A stretch of 64,000 nucleotides of DNA from Kovacikia minuta CCNUW1. GTDB taxonomy: Bacteria; Cyanobacteriota; Cyanobacteriia; Leptolyngbyales; Leptolyngbyaceae. The stretch covers positions 1,302,001 through 1,366,000 of the forward strand of contig NZ_CP083582.1 in assembly GCF_020091585.1 (NCBI RefSeq), written 5' to 3'. Below are positions 57,362-64,000 of the stretch, piece by piece. The translations under genes and the position numbers were made by a program. A model generated the notes under the pieces. The model was not told where the DNA came from. It was given only the letters and a program-made list of their open reading frames with translations, and did no database searches. Numbering within the stretch: position 1 is the first letter of the stretch; each line of letters opens with the position of its first letter.

Positions 57362-59128
57362 ATGACTCAAGCACAGCTTCAAGAGACTGCTAACATCGCT
57401 GCTCACGGTCCTGATGTGGGTGGTGGTGATTGGCGCAAATATTTCAGCTTCAGCACCGACCATAAGGTAATTGGCATCCAATACCTGGTTACGACCTTCA
57501 TTTTTTACTTAATTGGAGGTGTACTAGCGACCGCTGTTCGGACGGAGTTAGCTACGCCTGAGGTGGATTTTGTCAGTCGTGAGCTATACAACAGTCTGTT
57601 TACCGTTCACGCCACAGTGATGATCTTCCTGTGGATTGTTCCGGCTGGCACAGGGGGATTTGGCAACTACCTGGTTCCCCTCCTGATTGGGGCACGGGAT
57701 ATGGCGTTTCCTAAATTGAACGCCCTCGCCTTTTGGATCATTCCCCCCGCTGGGATCATGCTGATGCTCAGCTTTTTTGTCGGCGCTCCGGGTTCGGGGT
57801 GGACTTCTTACCCGCCTTTAAGCCTGGTCAATGGCAAAGCTGGAGAGGCAATCTGGATTCTTAGCGTCCTATTGCTGGGAACGTCCTCAATTCTGGCAGC
57901 CGTAAACTTCCTGGTCACGATCTGGAAAATGCGGGTACCCGGAATGGGCTGGAACCAGATGCCCCTCTTTGTTTGGGCAATGCTGGCAACTTCGGCATTA
58001 GCGCTAATTGCAACACCAGTTCTGGCGGGTGCCCTGATTCTGTTGTCCTTTGATCTGATTATTGGCACCTCGTTCTTTAATCCGACCGGAGGGGGAGATC
58101 CGATTGTTTACCAGCATTTATTCTGGTTCTACTCCCATCCGGCGGTTTACATCATGATCCTGCCGGTGTTTGGCATGATTTCTGAGATCCTGCCCGTTCA
58201 TGCCCGGAAGCCGATTTTTGGATACAAGGCGATCGCCTATTCCAGTCTGGCAATTAGCTTTCTGGGGCTGATCGTTTGGGCGCACCACATGTTTACCAGT
58301 GGCACCCCTCCCTGGCTCCGGATGTTTTTTATGATCACCACAATGGTGATTGCGGTGCCCACCGGAATTAAGGTATTTAGCTGGTTGGCAACCATCTGGG
58401 GCGGCAAGCTCAGGCTAAACAGCGCCATGCTGTTTGCGATGGGCTTTATCTCCATGTTTGTGATTGGCGGCATCAGCGGTGTCATGGTGGCAGCAGTGCC
58501 GTTTGATATCCACGTCCATGACACCTATTTTGTGGTTGCCCACCTGCACTACGTTCTCTTTGGTGGCAGTGTGTTTGGGCTGTATGCCGGATTCTACCAA
58601 TGGATTCCGAAGATGACCGGGCGGATGCTAAATGAACCCCTGGGCAAAATCCACTTTGTGATGACCCTGATTGGGTTCAACATGGCGTTTTTACCCATGC
58701 ACAAACTGGGGCTGGAAGGCATGAACCGACGGATTGCGGAGTATGATCCAAAATTTGCCACCCTGAACCTGGTTTGCTCGATCGGAGCCTATATTCTGGC
58801 AATCTCAACCTTTCCCTTTATCATCAATGTTTGCTGGAGCCTATTTCGAGGTCCCAAAGCTGGCAATAATCCCTGGGGTGGGTTGACCCTGGAGTGGATG
58901 ACCAGTTCACCCCCGCCGGTCGAAAACTTTGAGGCTGACCCTGTGCTGGCAACCGGACCCTATGACTATGGCATGGGCGATCGCAGTACCCAGGTCGATG
59001 TGCCCTTTTCCGAACCATCCGATCCAGACCTTTCTGCCGGACCCAGTTCCTCCCTCCGGGCAAAAGCCGATCCCGCCGTTGCCGCCCACCCAGACGATCG
59101 GGAAGGCGAAAGTGCAAATCGAGAATAG
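57362..59128 (+). CDS. ctaD: cytochrome c oxidase subunit I
   Basis: The catalytic subunit holding haem a and the haem a3-CuB site. The 588-residue protein has twelve helices. The CuB ligands and the cross-linked Tyr occur in FWFYSHPAVYIMILP (about residue 256), and the haem ligands in VHDTYFVVAHLHYVLFGG (about residue 387). The C-terminal 60 residues form a hydrophilic tail. ATG 57362 is used. It is the second gene of ctaCDE. Confidence 0.97.
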   Translation: MTQAQLQETANIAAHGPDVGGGDWRKYFSFSTDHKVIGIQYLVTTFIFYLIGGVLATAVRTELATPEVDFVSRELYNSLFTVHATVMIFLWIVPAGTGGFGNYLVPLLIGARDMAFPKLNALAFWIIPPAGIMLMLSFFVGAPGSGWTSYPPLSLVNGKAGEAIWILSVLLLGTSSILAAVNFLVTIWKMRVPGMGWNQMPLFVWAMLATSALALIATPVLAGALILLSFDLIIGTSFFNPTGGGDPIVYQHLFWFYSHPAVYIMILPVFGMISEILPVHARKPIFGYKAIAYSSLAISFLGLIVWAHHMFTSGTPPWLRMFFMITTMVIAVPTGIKVFSWLATIWGGKLRLNSAMLFAMGFISMFVIGGISGVMVAAVPFDIHVHDTYFVVAHLHYVLFGGSVFGLYAGFYQWIPKMTGRMLNEPLGKIHFVMTLIGFNMAFLPMHKLGLEGMNRRIAEYDPKFATLNLVCSIGAYILAISTFPFIINVCWSLFRGPKAGNNPWGGLTLEWMTSSPPPVENFEADPVLATGPYDYGMGDRSTQVDVPFSEPSDPDLSAGPSSSLRAKADPAVAAHPDDREGESANRE

Positions 59129-59187
59129 TGAACAGGTGTCAGTTGTCAGTTTCCAGTCACCAATTATTCAGTTATCGGTTTGGTACT

Positions 59188-59224
59188 GTTTCACTGTTCA
59201 CTGCTCACTGCTCACTGTTCACTA
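59188..59224. repeat. CACTGTT/CACTGCT heptamer repeats between ctaD and ctaE
   Basis: Four tandem heptamers of CACTGTT and CACTGCT type lie in the 140-bp gap before ctaE. Another short STRR tract. Confidence 0.6.
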
Positions 59225-59269
59225 TCTCCCCCATCCCTTTTTATCCTTTATCCTTTATCCTTCCCCCTC

Positions 59270-59896
59270 ATGACAGGTTCAACTCTTGATCCCACAAAAA
59301 CAGAGCTTAATTACCACCACGCGGATGAGGTGGCAGCACCCCACGGTGGAGAACATCATGATTTTCGGATTCAGGGCATTATTGTGTTCCTGATTGCAGA
59401 GGGCATGATTTTCCTGGGGCTGTTTATGGCATACCTCACCTTTCGGGCAGTGGCTCCTACCTGGCCCCCGGAAGGCACCCCAGAACGGGAACTGTTGCTG
59501 CCTGGAATCAACACTATTATTCTGATTTCCAGTAGCTTTGTAATTCACAATGCGGATACGGCAATCAAGAAAAATGATGTTAAAGGGCTGCAAAAATGGT
59601 TTGTGATTACAGCCGTAATGGGTTTGGTCTTTCTAGTGGGGCAGATTTATGAATATTTCCATCTAGAGTTTGGACTAACCACCAATCTGTTTGCTAGCAC
59701 CTTTTACGTGCTGACGGGCTTTCACGGTTTGCACGTGTGCTTCGGTCTGTTGCTGATTCTGGCGGTGTTGTGGCGATCGCTGAAAAAAGACCATTACAAC
59801 AGCCAGCATCACTTTGGCGTTGAAGCCGCCGAAATTTACTGGCACTTCGTTGATGTTGTCTGGATCGTGCTGTTCTTGCTGCTTTATATTCTGTAA
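59270..59896 (+). CDS. ctaE: cytochrome c oxidase subunit III
   Basis: A 208-residue membrane subunit with five helices that stabilises subunit I and helps proton entry. Conserved features are FRIQGIIVFLIAEGMIFLGLFMAYL, the VTGFHGLHVCFGLL-like STFYVLTGFHGLHVCFG and the end AAEIYWHFVDVVWIVLF. The frame opens earlier, but ATG 59270 (MTGSTLDPTKTEL) is the sensible start. It is followed by a terminator. Confidence 0.95.
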   Translation: MTGSTLDPTKTELNYHHADEVAAPHGGEHHDFRIQGIIVFLIAEGMIFLGLFMAYLTFRAVAPTWPPEGTPERELLLPGINTIILISSSFVIHNADTAIKKNDVKGLQKWFVITAVMGLVFLVGQIYEYFHLEFGLTTNLFASTFYVLTGFHGLHVCFGLLLILAVLWRSLKKDHYNSQHHFGVEAAEIYWHFVDVVWIVLFLLLYIL

Positions 59897-59923
59897 ACCA
59901 CTGTCAAAATAACTAACCAGTAA

Positions 59924-59963
59924 CAGAGGGTTATATCTAAAACGTAACCCTCTGCTATTTTTT
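59924..59963 (+). terminator. terminator after ctaE
   Basis: CAGAGGGTTA (59924-59933) and TAACCCTCTG (59945-59954) form a 10-bp stem followed by CTATTTTTTT. It closes the cytochrome oxidase operon just before the integrase gene end. Confidence 0.9.
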
Positions 59964-59972
59964 TGTTGCTGA

Positions 59973-60939
59973 TTATCTATCTAATGGACTCCGCACCCCG
60001 CGACCGCCTCGATTCAGGACGTGAGTATAAATCATCGTCGTCTTTACATCTTTATGCCCTAACAACTCCTGAACGGTACGGATGTCGTAGCCATCTTCAA
60101 CTCAAATGGGTAGCAAAGCTATGGCGCAAAGTATGACAACCCACTCGTTTCGCAATGCGTGCGGCTTGAACGGCTGACTTTAACGATCGCTGCACACCAC
60201 TCTCATGCAAATGATGCCGACGCACAACTTCACCACGCGGATCACGCGATCGACTAAACGAAGGAAACACGAACTGCCAAATCCAGGCACGATCTGCATT
60301 GGGATACTTGCGCTCTAACGCAAAAGGCAAATACACCGATCCATACCCCTGGTTCAAATCCCGCTCATGCAGTTGTCTAACCTGTTGAAGATGCACTTGT
60401 AGTGGTTCAATCAGGCTGATAGGAAGCATCGTTACGCGACTTTCATGTCCCTTCGCGTCACGCACCACAATTTGATGCTGGGCAAAATCTACATCTTTGA
60501 TGCGCAGGTGTAATCCTTCAGTTAGCCGTAGTCCACTGCCATATAACACCTTCAGCACTAACCCAGGCACCCCTGATACTTGTTGCAAAACCATCTGCAC
60601 TTCGTCTTTACTCAGTACTGTCGGTAAGTAGCGTGAACGTTTTGCCCGTACCGCATCTAATGGGCCCTCCAATTCCTGCTGCAACACATAGCGGTATAGA
60701 AATAACAATGCACTCAATGCTTGATTTTGGGTAGAAGCAGAAACCTGTCCATCTACAGCGAGAGAAGTGAGAAACGCCTCAATTTCCGCATGACCCATCT
60801 CTTTAGGATGACGCTTGTTGTGAAACAGAATATACCGACGAATCCACGCAACGTAGCTCTGCTCAGTACGGTAGGAGTAATGTTTCAGCCGGATGGTGTC
60901 TCGCACTTGGTCAAGCAGTTTTTTGGGGCGGCTTTCCAT
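59973..60939 (-). CDS. intI: integron integrase IntI, apparently frameshifted
   Basis: A tyrosine recombinase that inserts and removes gene cassettes at attI and attC. The N-terminal SAM-like domain starts [19 protein letters not shown]. The catalytic Arg is in [20 protein letters not shown], and the IntI-specific extra helix region is [20 protein letters not shown] followed by [28 protein letters not shown] has the HxxR pair. This frame then stops at 60097. Removing one base at about 60100-60103 continues [20 protein letters not shown] and the nucleophile Tyr in [11 protein letters not shown] to the stop at 59973. With that the protein is about 321 residues, normal for IntI. It reads away from the cassettes, the classic orientation. 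Confidence 0.93.
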
Positions 60940-61414
60940 CGTTAATTGTAGATGCTTAGAACAGATGTACTTAGTATCCCATTTTACATGTTTTCCGTTG
61001 GTGAAGATTTTGTGAAGGCAGCCGCCTAACTTCCCTCCTGAGGGCTACTATACAGATTCAAATCTGTATAACACCCCTAATCTGGGTAGTTATACAGACT
61101 TAGAGCCGGATAAGATCCCATTTAGGGTCGTTATGCAGATCTTAAGCCGGATAAGATCCCATTTTCGGGAGTTATACTGACAATCTTCAGCCTATCTCCC
61201 CCACCTGGGGTGTTATCTCGATTCAGATCTGCCTAATCACCCCAAATAGGGTGGTTATCCAGATTAGGGAGACTAGGATCAGTCTAAATAAGAGTTAGGT
61301 CGCTTAAGTCCTGCCTCAAATACGATTTGAGATTCGCATAAGTGGCGGCTACGAACTTAACGTGCTAGAACTTGTTGATGAGTAACCTGGTTCAATATAC
61401 TTTCATAGTTTCAA
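60940..61414. other. integron recombination region (attI side) before the first cassette gene
   Basis: 475 bp between intI and the first cassette gene, with no gene. The leftward intI promoter lies at its left end, and the 41-bp repeat array and first cassette boundary (G61294, TTAGGT) at its right. A cassette promoter Pc could lie here, but I could not identify it with confidence. Confidence 0.6.
61048..61294 (+). repeat. degenerate 41-bp tandem repeats beside the integron attI
   Basis: Units begin at 61089, 61130, 61171, 61212 and 61254 with GTTAT, spaced 41, 41, 41 and 42 bp. The next step of 40 bp lands on the cassette boundary GTTAGGT at 61294. A first weaker unit starts near 61048 with CTATAC. 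Each unit ends in a small hairpin such as GTATAAC-ACCC (61066-61076) with GGGT-A-GTTATAC (61084-61095). The units share ATCCC/ACCCC and AGGG(T) arms but differ in the middle. Confidence 0.8.
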
Positions 61415-62442
61415 ATGGATCTCCTCAGAATATTGCGCTCCAAAATTGATGTGCTTGAGGAAGGGGATTACATTCCTGGGTTGCGAGCTATACTTTTACA
61501 TATCGAAACAGCTTCCCGTCATCTTTTACGAGGACAAGAACAAGAAGACGAAACTGCTTTTACAGATGCAATTTATCGCACAAATCAAGCATTTGAAGGT
61601 AGCCTCAAGGAAGCTTATCGAGTTCTCGCAGAGCAAGATCCTGAAAGGAAGAGACCTTTCGATATTGAAAACTTTTTTGAGCAAAATAGTATTTTCCGTC
61701 AACGGGTTTTAGCTCAGTTTACTAATTATCGAACGGAGTGGAGAAACCCTTCTGCTCATGACTACAAGCTAGACTTTGATGAGAGCGAAGCCTTTTTAGC
61801 CATTGTTTCTGTAGCGGCTTTTGCCTGCCTTGTACTTGATCAAATCACTGAAAAGCTTTCCTATCTTCAAGCCAAAACCGAAGCTGATACGAAGCAAGTA
61901 GAAATCCAAGAGCGTCTTGCAAGTGTAGAAGATAGTGATCTCTTAAATCGAACTGCTCAGATTTTGCGAGAGTTCTCACATCAGCAGTCGAGTTTTAATA
62001 TAGATGGAGCTAAACGAACTGAAGTACAGGTTATTGGGCAACTGGCAGGCTTCTTTGCTTCAGCAGCACCAGATCTTGAGGTTCTCAGCGAATATAAAAT
62101 TCCTTCTGAAGCTTCTGCAATAGCTGATTTTATTATTTCTGATAAAAGTAATCGTGTCGTAATTGAGCTAAAAAGAGCTAGACCTGGGCGGCAGTTAATT
62201 GACGCAGGTGTAGCACAGGTGGAGCGATATATGTTTTTAAGCAACATAAAGGCTGCGATCCTTTTTCTATTCTCTGAATTTGGAGGTGAATTAGATATTC
62301 AGGAACGTAACGTTTCAAATATTGACGGCAAGATTTTGATCTTGAAGCCTGAAAAGCTACGACCTAACAATTCGGGTGCAGCGGATTGACCGAAGCCGCT
62401 TGGGTGAGTTGCAAAGACTCTGGCAACCGCTGACCCGAACCG
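61295..62442 (+). mobile_element. integron gene cassette 1
   Basis: The cassette starts with TTAGGT (61295-61300), which is the complement of its own attC left core ACCTAAC (62362-62368), and ends at the cut G62442. It carries the HEPN/PD-(D/E)XK candidate gene. It is the cassette nearest the integrase, so the most recently gained in the usual model. Confidence 0.88.
61415..62389 (+). CDS. cassette-borne HEPN plus PD-(D/E)XK nuclease candidate
   Basis: A 324-residue soluble protein. The N-terminal half is helical and contains WRNPSAHDYKLDFDESEAF (about residues 110-128), where Arg-x4-His fits the catalytic motif of HEPN ribonucleases. The C-terminal half has an ADFIIS...NRVVIELKRA stretch (about residues 231-251), the Asp and Glu-x-Lys pattern of PD-(D/E)XK nucleases. 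The fusion of two nuclease-type domains suggests an abortive-infection or toxin role. This is inference, and family membership was not tested. ATG 61415 is used. The last nine codons overlap the attC of the cassette. Confidence 0.75.
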   Translation: MDLLRILRSKIDVLEEGDYIPGLRAILLHIETASRHLLRGQEQEDETAFTDAIYRTNQAFEGSLKEAYRVLAEQDPERKRPFDIENFFEQNSIFRQRVLAQFTNYRTEWRNPSAHDYKLDFDESEAFLAIVSVAAFACLVLDQITEKLSYLQAKTEADTKQVEIQERLASVEDSDLLNRTAQILREFSHQQSSFNIDGAKRTEVQVIGQLAGFFASAAPDLEVLSEYKIPSEASAIADFIISDKSNRVVIELKRARPGRQLIDAGVAQVERYMFLSNIKAAILFLFSEFGGELDIQERNVSNIDGKILILKPEKLRPNNSGAAD

Positions 62443-62448
62443 TTATGC
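62362..62448 (+). other. attC recombination site of cassette 1
   Basis: Left core ACCTAAC (62362-62368), right core GTTATGC (62442-62448). TTCGGGTGCAGCGGATTG pairs with CAACCGCTGACCCGAA, leaving one unpaired G after the first arm, as in functional attC hairpins. The sequence is close to the sites at 9723 and 63279. Confidence 0.92.
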
Positions 62449-63358
62449 CGCTTTAGTTCTTGGTGGAGAGAAACCGGAGCTTTACATATCGAGACTTCAA
62501 AATTAAGCTAGAGCAGGCTTGTTTGTGAGGTGTTACTTTGGAAGTAGTTGGGAGACAAACATCAAGCTTTGAGAGAAATCTTTATGCTGCCAAGCTCTCC
62601 GGAAGATTGGAGTGACAAGAAAGGTTGGGAAGATTACTGGCGAAAAATTTTGGTAGAAGATGAATGGTTGATTAGCAAACGGCTATTACAGGACACTGGA
62701 TATTTTGATTCTGTTGATCACTTTAAATCTGAAGGTATTAAAAGTATTCTGTTTTTAGGTTGTGGTATTTCCCAAGCCCCAAAGTTCTTTGCTTTTAGAG
62801 GTTTGCAGGCTACAGGTTTAGATATATCAGAGACAGCCATAAATTTTGCCGTAAATTATGTGTTTGAGTATGAAAAATTTTACCAATGGTTTAACTCAAA
62901 TACATTCAAAGTAAACAAGCAGGTTTGGCTTGAATTCTGTTCTATATCTAAAAAAGTAAGCTATGAATGTGGAAGCATACTTGATCCAAATGTTGCCAAA
63001 GAAACCTTTGATTTAGTTATAGCTACAAAGATGTTGCAAGGTTATTGTAGAGAACAATCCAAGATACGCGAGGTTTTAGAATGTATAGATCAAAGATTGA
63101 GGTGTAATGGAAAGTTATTGATTTTTACAATCAATGCTCCAAGTGCTAGAGAAATGATTGATAACCAACTGACAGCAATGGGATATAACAAGATTATGCA
63201 GCTATCAGATAGTAAATCAGGTAAGTCCTTCCTGCACATGCTTGCAAGTGCTTAGCTCTTAACTTGGCAGCGATCGCGGCATAACAACTCTGGTGCAGCG
63301 GATTTACTCAAGCCGTTTGCCGAGTTGCAGAGGTACTAGCAACCGCTGACCAGAACCG
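62443..63358 (+). mobile_element. integron gene cassette 2
   Basis: The cassette starts TTATGC (62443-62448) and its attC left core is the complementary GCATAAC (63279-63285); it ends at G63358. It carries the methyltransferase gene. Confidence 0.9.
62548..63255 (+). CDS. cassette-borne SAM-dependent methyltransferase
   Basis: A 235-residue class I methyltransferase candidate. Motif I is ILFLGCGISQAPKFFAFRGL, followed by the acidic GLDISETAINFAV (about residues 80-92), and a motif IV-like region FDLVIATKMLQGY (about residue 155). The start PSSPEDWSDKKGWEDYWRKIL is typical of small-molecule (TPMT-like) methyltransferases. The substrate is unknown. The frame starts at TTG 62548; ATG 62584 is an alternative. 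The gene is AT-rich relative to the core genes, fitting its mobile origin. Confidence 0.72.
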   Translation: MGDKHQALREIFMLPSSPEDWSDKKGWEDYWRKILVEDEWLISKRLLQDTGYFDSVDHFKSEGIKSILFLGCGISQAPKFFAFRGLQATGLDISETAINFAVNYVFEYEKFYQWFNSNTFKVNKQVWLEFCSISKKVSYECGSILDPNVAKETFDLVIATKMLQGYCREQSKIREVLECIDQRLRCNGKLLIFTINAPSAREMIDNQLTAMGYNKIMQLSDSKSGKSFLHMLASA

Positions 63359-63364
63359 TTAGGT
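63279..63364 (+). other. attC recombination site of cassette 2
   Basis: Left core GCATAAC (63279-63285), right core GTTAGGT (63358-63364). CTCTGGTGCAGCGGATTT pairs with GCAACCGCTGACCAGAA, again with an unpaired G after the first arm. Confidence 0.92.
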
Positions 63365-63503
63365 GGCTTAGGCTATTGGTGAGGTTATTATTTGAAGCTT
63401 GGTGCTAGAATGCTAGCCAAGTAAAGCAGAATCTTACCTGCCGAGTAATGTTACTTGGTTTCAGTTTTTATAATCACTATAGTTCGATGTTCTTGAGGTC
63501 CCC

Positions 63504-64000
63504 ATGAATCAAAAAGATCGAGCTGATTTTTCAAGCACGGATTCCGATGAACAGGATTTAGACTTTAACGAAGATGATGACGATTTTATTGAGATAGAAG
63601 CTTTTGGTCATCACTTTCTTGCTTTACGGGGTAATGCTGAAGATCTCATCACTTTGGAAAAGGAAGGAGCAATTTATAGCCATTTCTGGGATGAGGCATC
63701 ACAAACTTTTAGGTACTACCGTATCCAGTTTCTTCCAATAGAGATCTTTCAATACGTTGAAGCGCACATTGCCCAGCAACAGTTTTATGATGCTAAAGCC
63801 GATGGTGCCAGCTTCTCTGAGGCACTTGAAGCTATTCAAAATCCAGCGATACAACAAAGGGTAGTTTCCTATGGGAACTATGGTCGAACTGTACTGAGAA
63901 ATGGAGACATTGTAGATATACGAGGTTGTGCTGCAAGCTTTTATCCACCAGAGATGGAAGCTCTTGTCTGCGGACAGCGACCTGATCGTTATGAGTTGCT
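63504..64000 (+). CDS. cassette 3 gene, acidic protein (partial, runs off the window)
   Basis: An open frame from ATG 63504 to the window end, 165 codons visible. The first 35 residues are strongly acidic (DSDEQDLDFNEDDDDFIEIE near residues 13-32), followed by a globular region with FGHHFLALRGNAEDLITLEK and FRYYRIQFLPIEIFQYVE. No membrane segment is seen, and the family is not recognised. It lies within the third cassette, which starts TTAGGT at 63359; its attC is beyond the window. Confidence 0.7.
   Translation, partial: MNQKDRADFSSTDSDEQDLDFNEDDDDFIEIEAFGHHFLALRGNAEDLITLEKEGAIYSHFWDEASQTFRYYRIQFLPIEIFQYVEAHIAQQQFYDAKADGASFSEALEAIQNPAIQQRVVSYGNYGRTVLRNGDIVDIRGCAASFYPPEMEALVCGQRPDRYEL

Noticed and set aside
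61048-61294. CRISPR array
   Set aside because: The 41-bp units have no constant repeat with unique spacers, they differ throughout their length, and no cas gene is near. Their link to the integron junction explains them better.

Overview
The window is chromosomal DNA of a cyanobacterium, most likely a filamentous Leptolyngbya-like form. The evidence is the photosystem genes psbEFLJ, psaI, ycf48 and rubredoxin, the ndhCKJ cluster, a cyanobacterial rnpB, many GCGATCGC (HIP1) sites, intergenic heptamer repeats and many families restricted to cyanobacteria (DUF3598, DUF2949, DUF3611, DUF3155, a CCB1-like protein). The assignment to a group is inference.

Layout. 1-8.9 kb: small envelope and hypothetical genes, rnpB, a polysaccharide deacetylase next to ftsX, a pair of half-size GDT1 transporters and a pentapeptide-repeat gene. 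8.97-9.80 kb: a lone integron gene cassette with its own attC, immediately upstream of rlmD. 11.4-16.2 kb: photosynthesis core with psaI facing the rubA-ycf48-psbE-F-L-J operon, then divergent ndhC-K-J. 16.5-35.6 kb: regulators (NarL-type response regulator, PadR, two histidine kinases), an SLH protein, a hydrolase, a G/U glycosylase, a haem-oxygenase-like oxidase next to a methyltransferase, and an M16 peptidase. 36-38.7 kb: a CbiMNQO-type cobalt or nickel importer. 39-43.3 kb: rplS, tRNA-Trp, secE-nusG-rplK-rplA and rplJ-rplL. 44.3-53.3 kb: an accessory stretch with a kinase fused to a ligand-binding domain, an ABC exporter, a TIR-TPR protein and two Uma2 nucleases. 53.3-59.97 kb: haem A synthesis (ctaB, ctaA) divergent from ctaCDE.

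59.97-64 kb is the most unusual part: a chromosomal integron. It has an intI gene on the minus strand, then a recombination region of degenerate 41-bp repeats that each start with a cassette-boundary-like GTTAT, then outward-facing cassettes. Two attC sites are complete, and a third cassette runs off the window. The cassettes encode a HEPN plus PD-(D/E)XK nuclease candidate, a methyltransferase and an acidic unknown protein. The lone cassette 51 kb away has the same attC type, which suggests this integrase has scattered cassettes elsewhere.

A second pattern cuts across the window. Eight genes, including essential nusG and rplJ and the integrase itself, are broken by nine apparent single-base insertions. 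Removing one base restores the family protein every time, and no deletion was seen. Uncorrected insertion errors in the assembly are the simplest reading; if the bases are real the pattern would be extraordinary.
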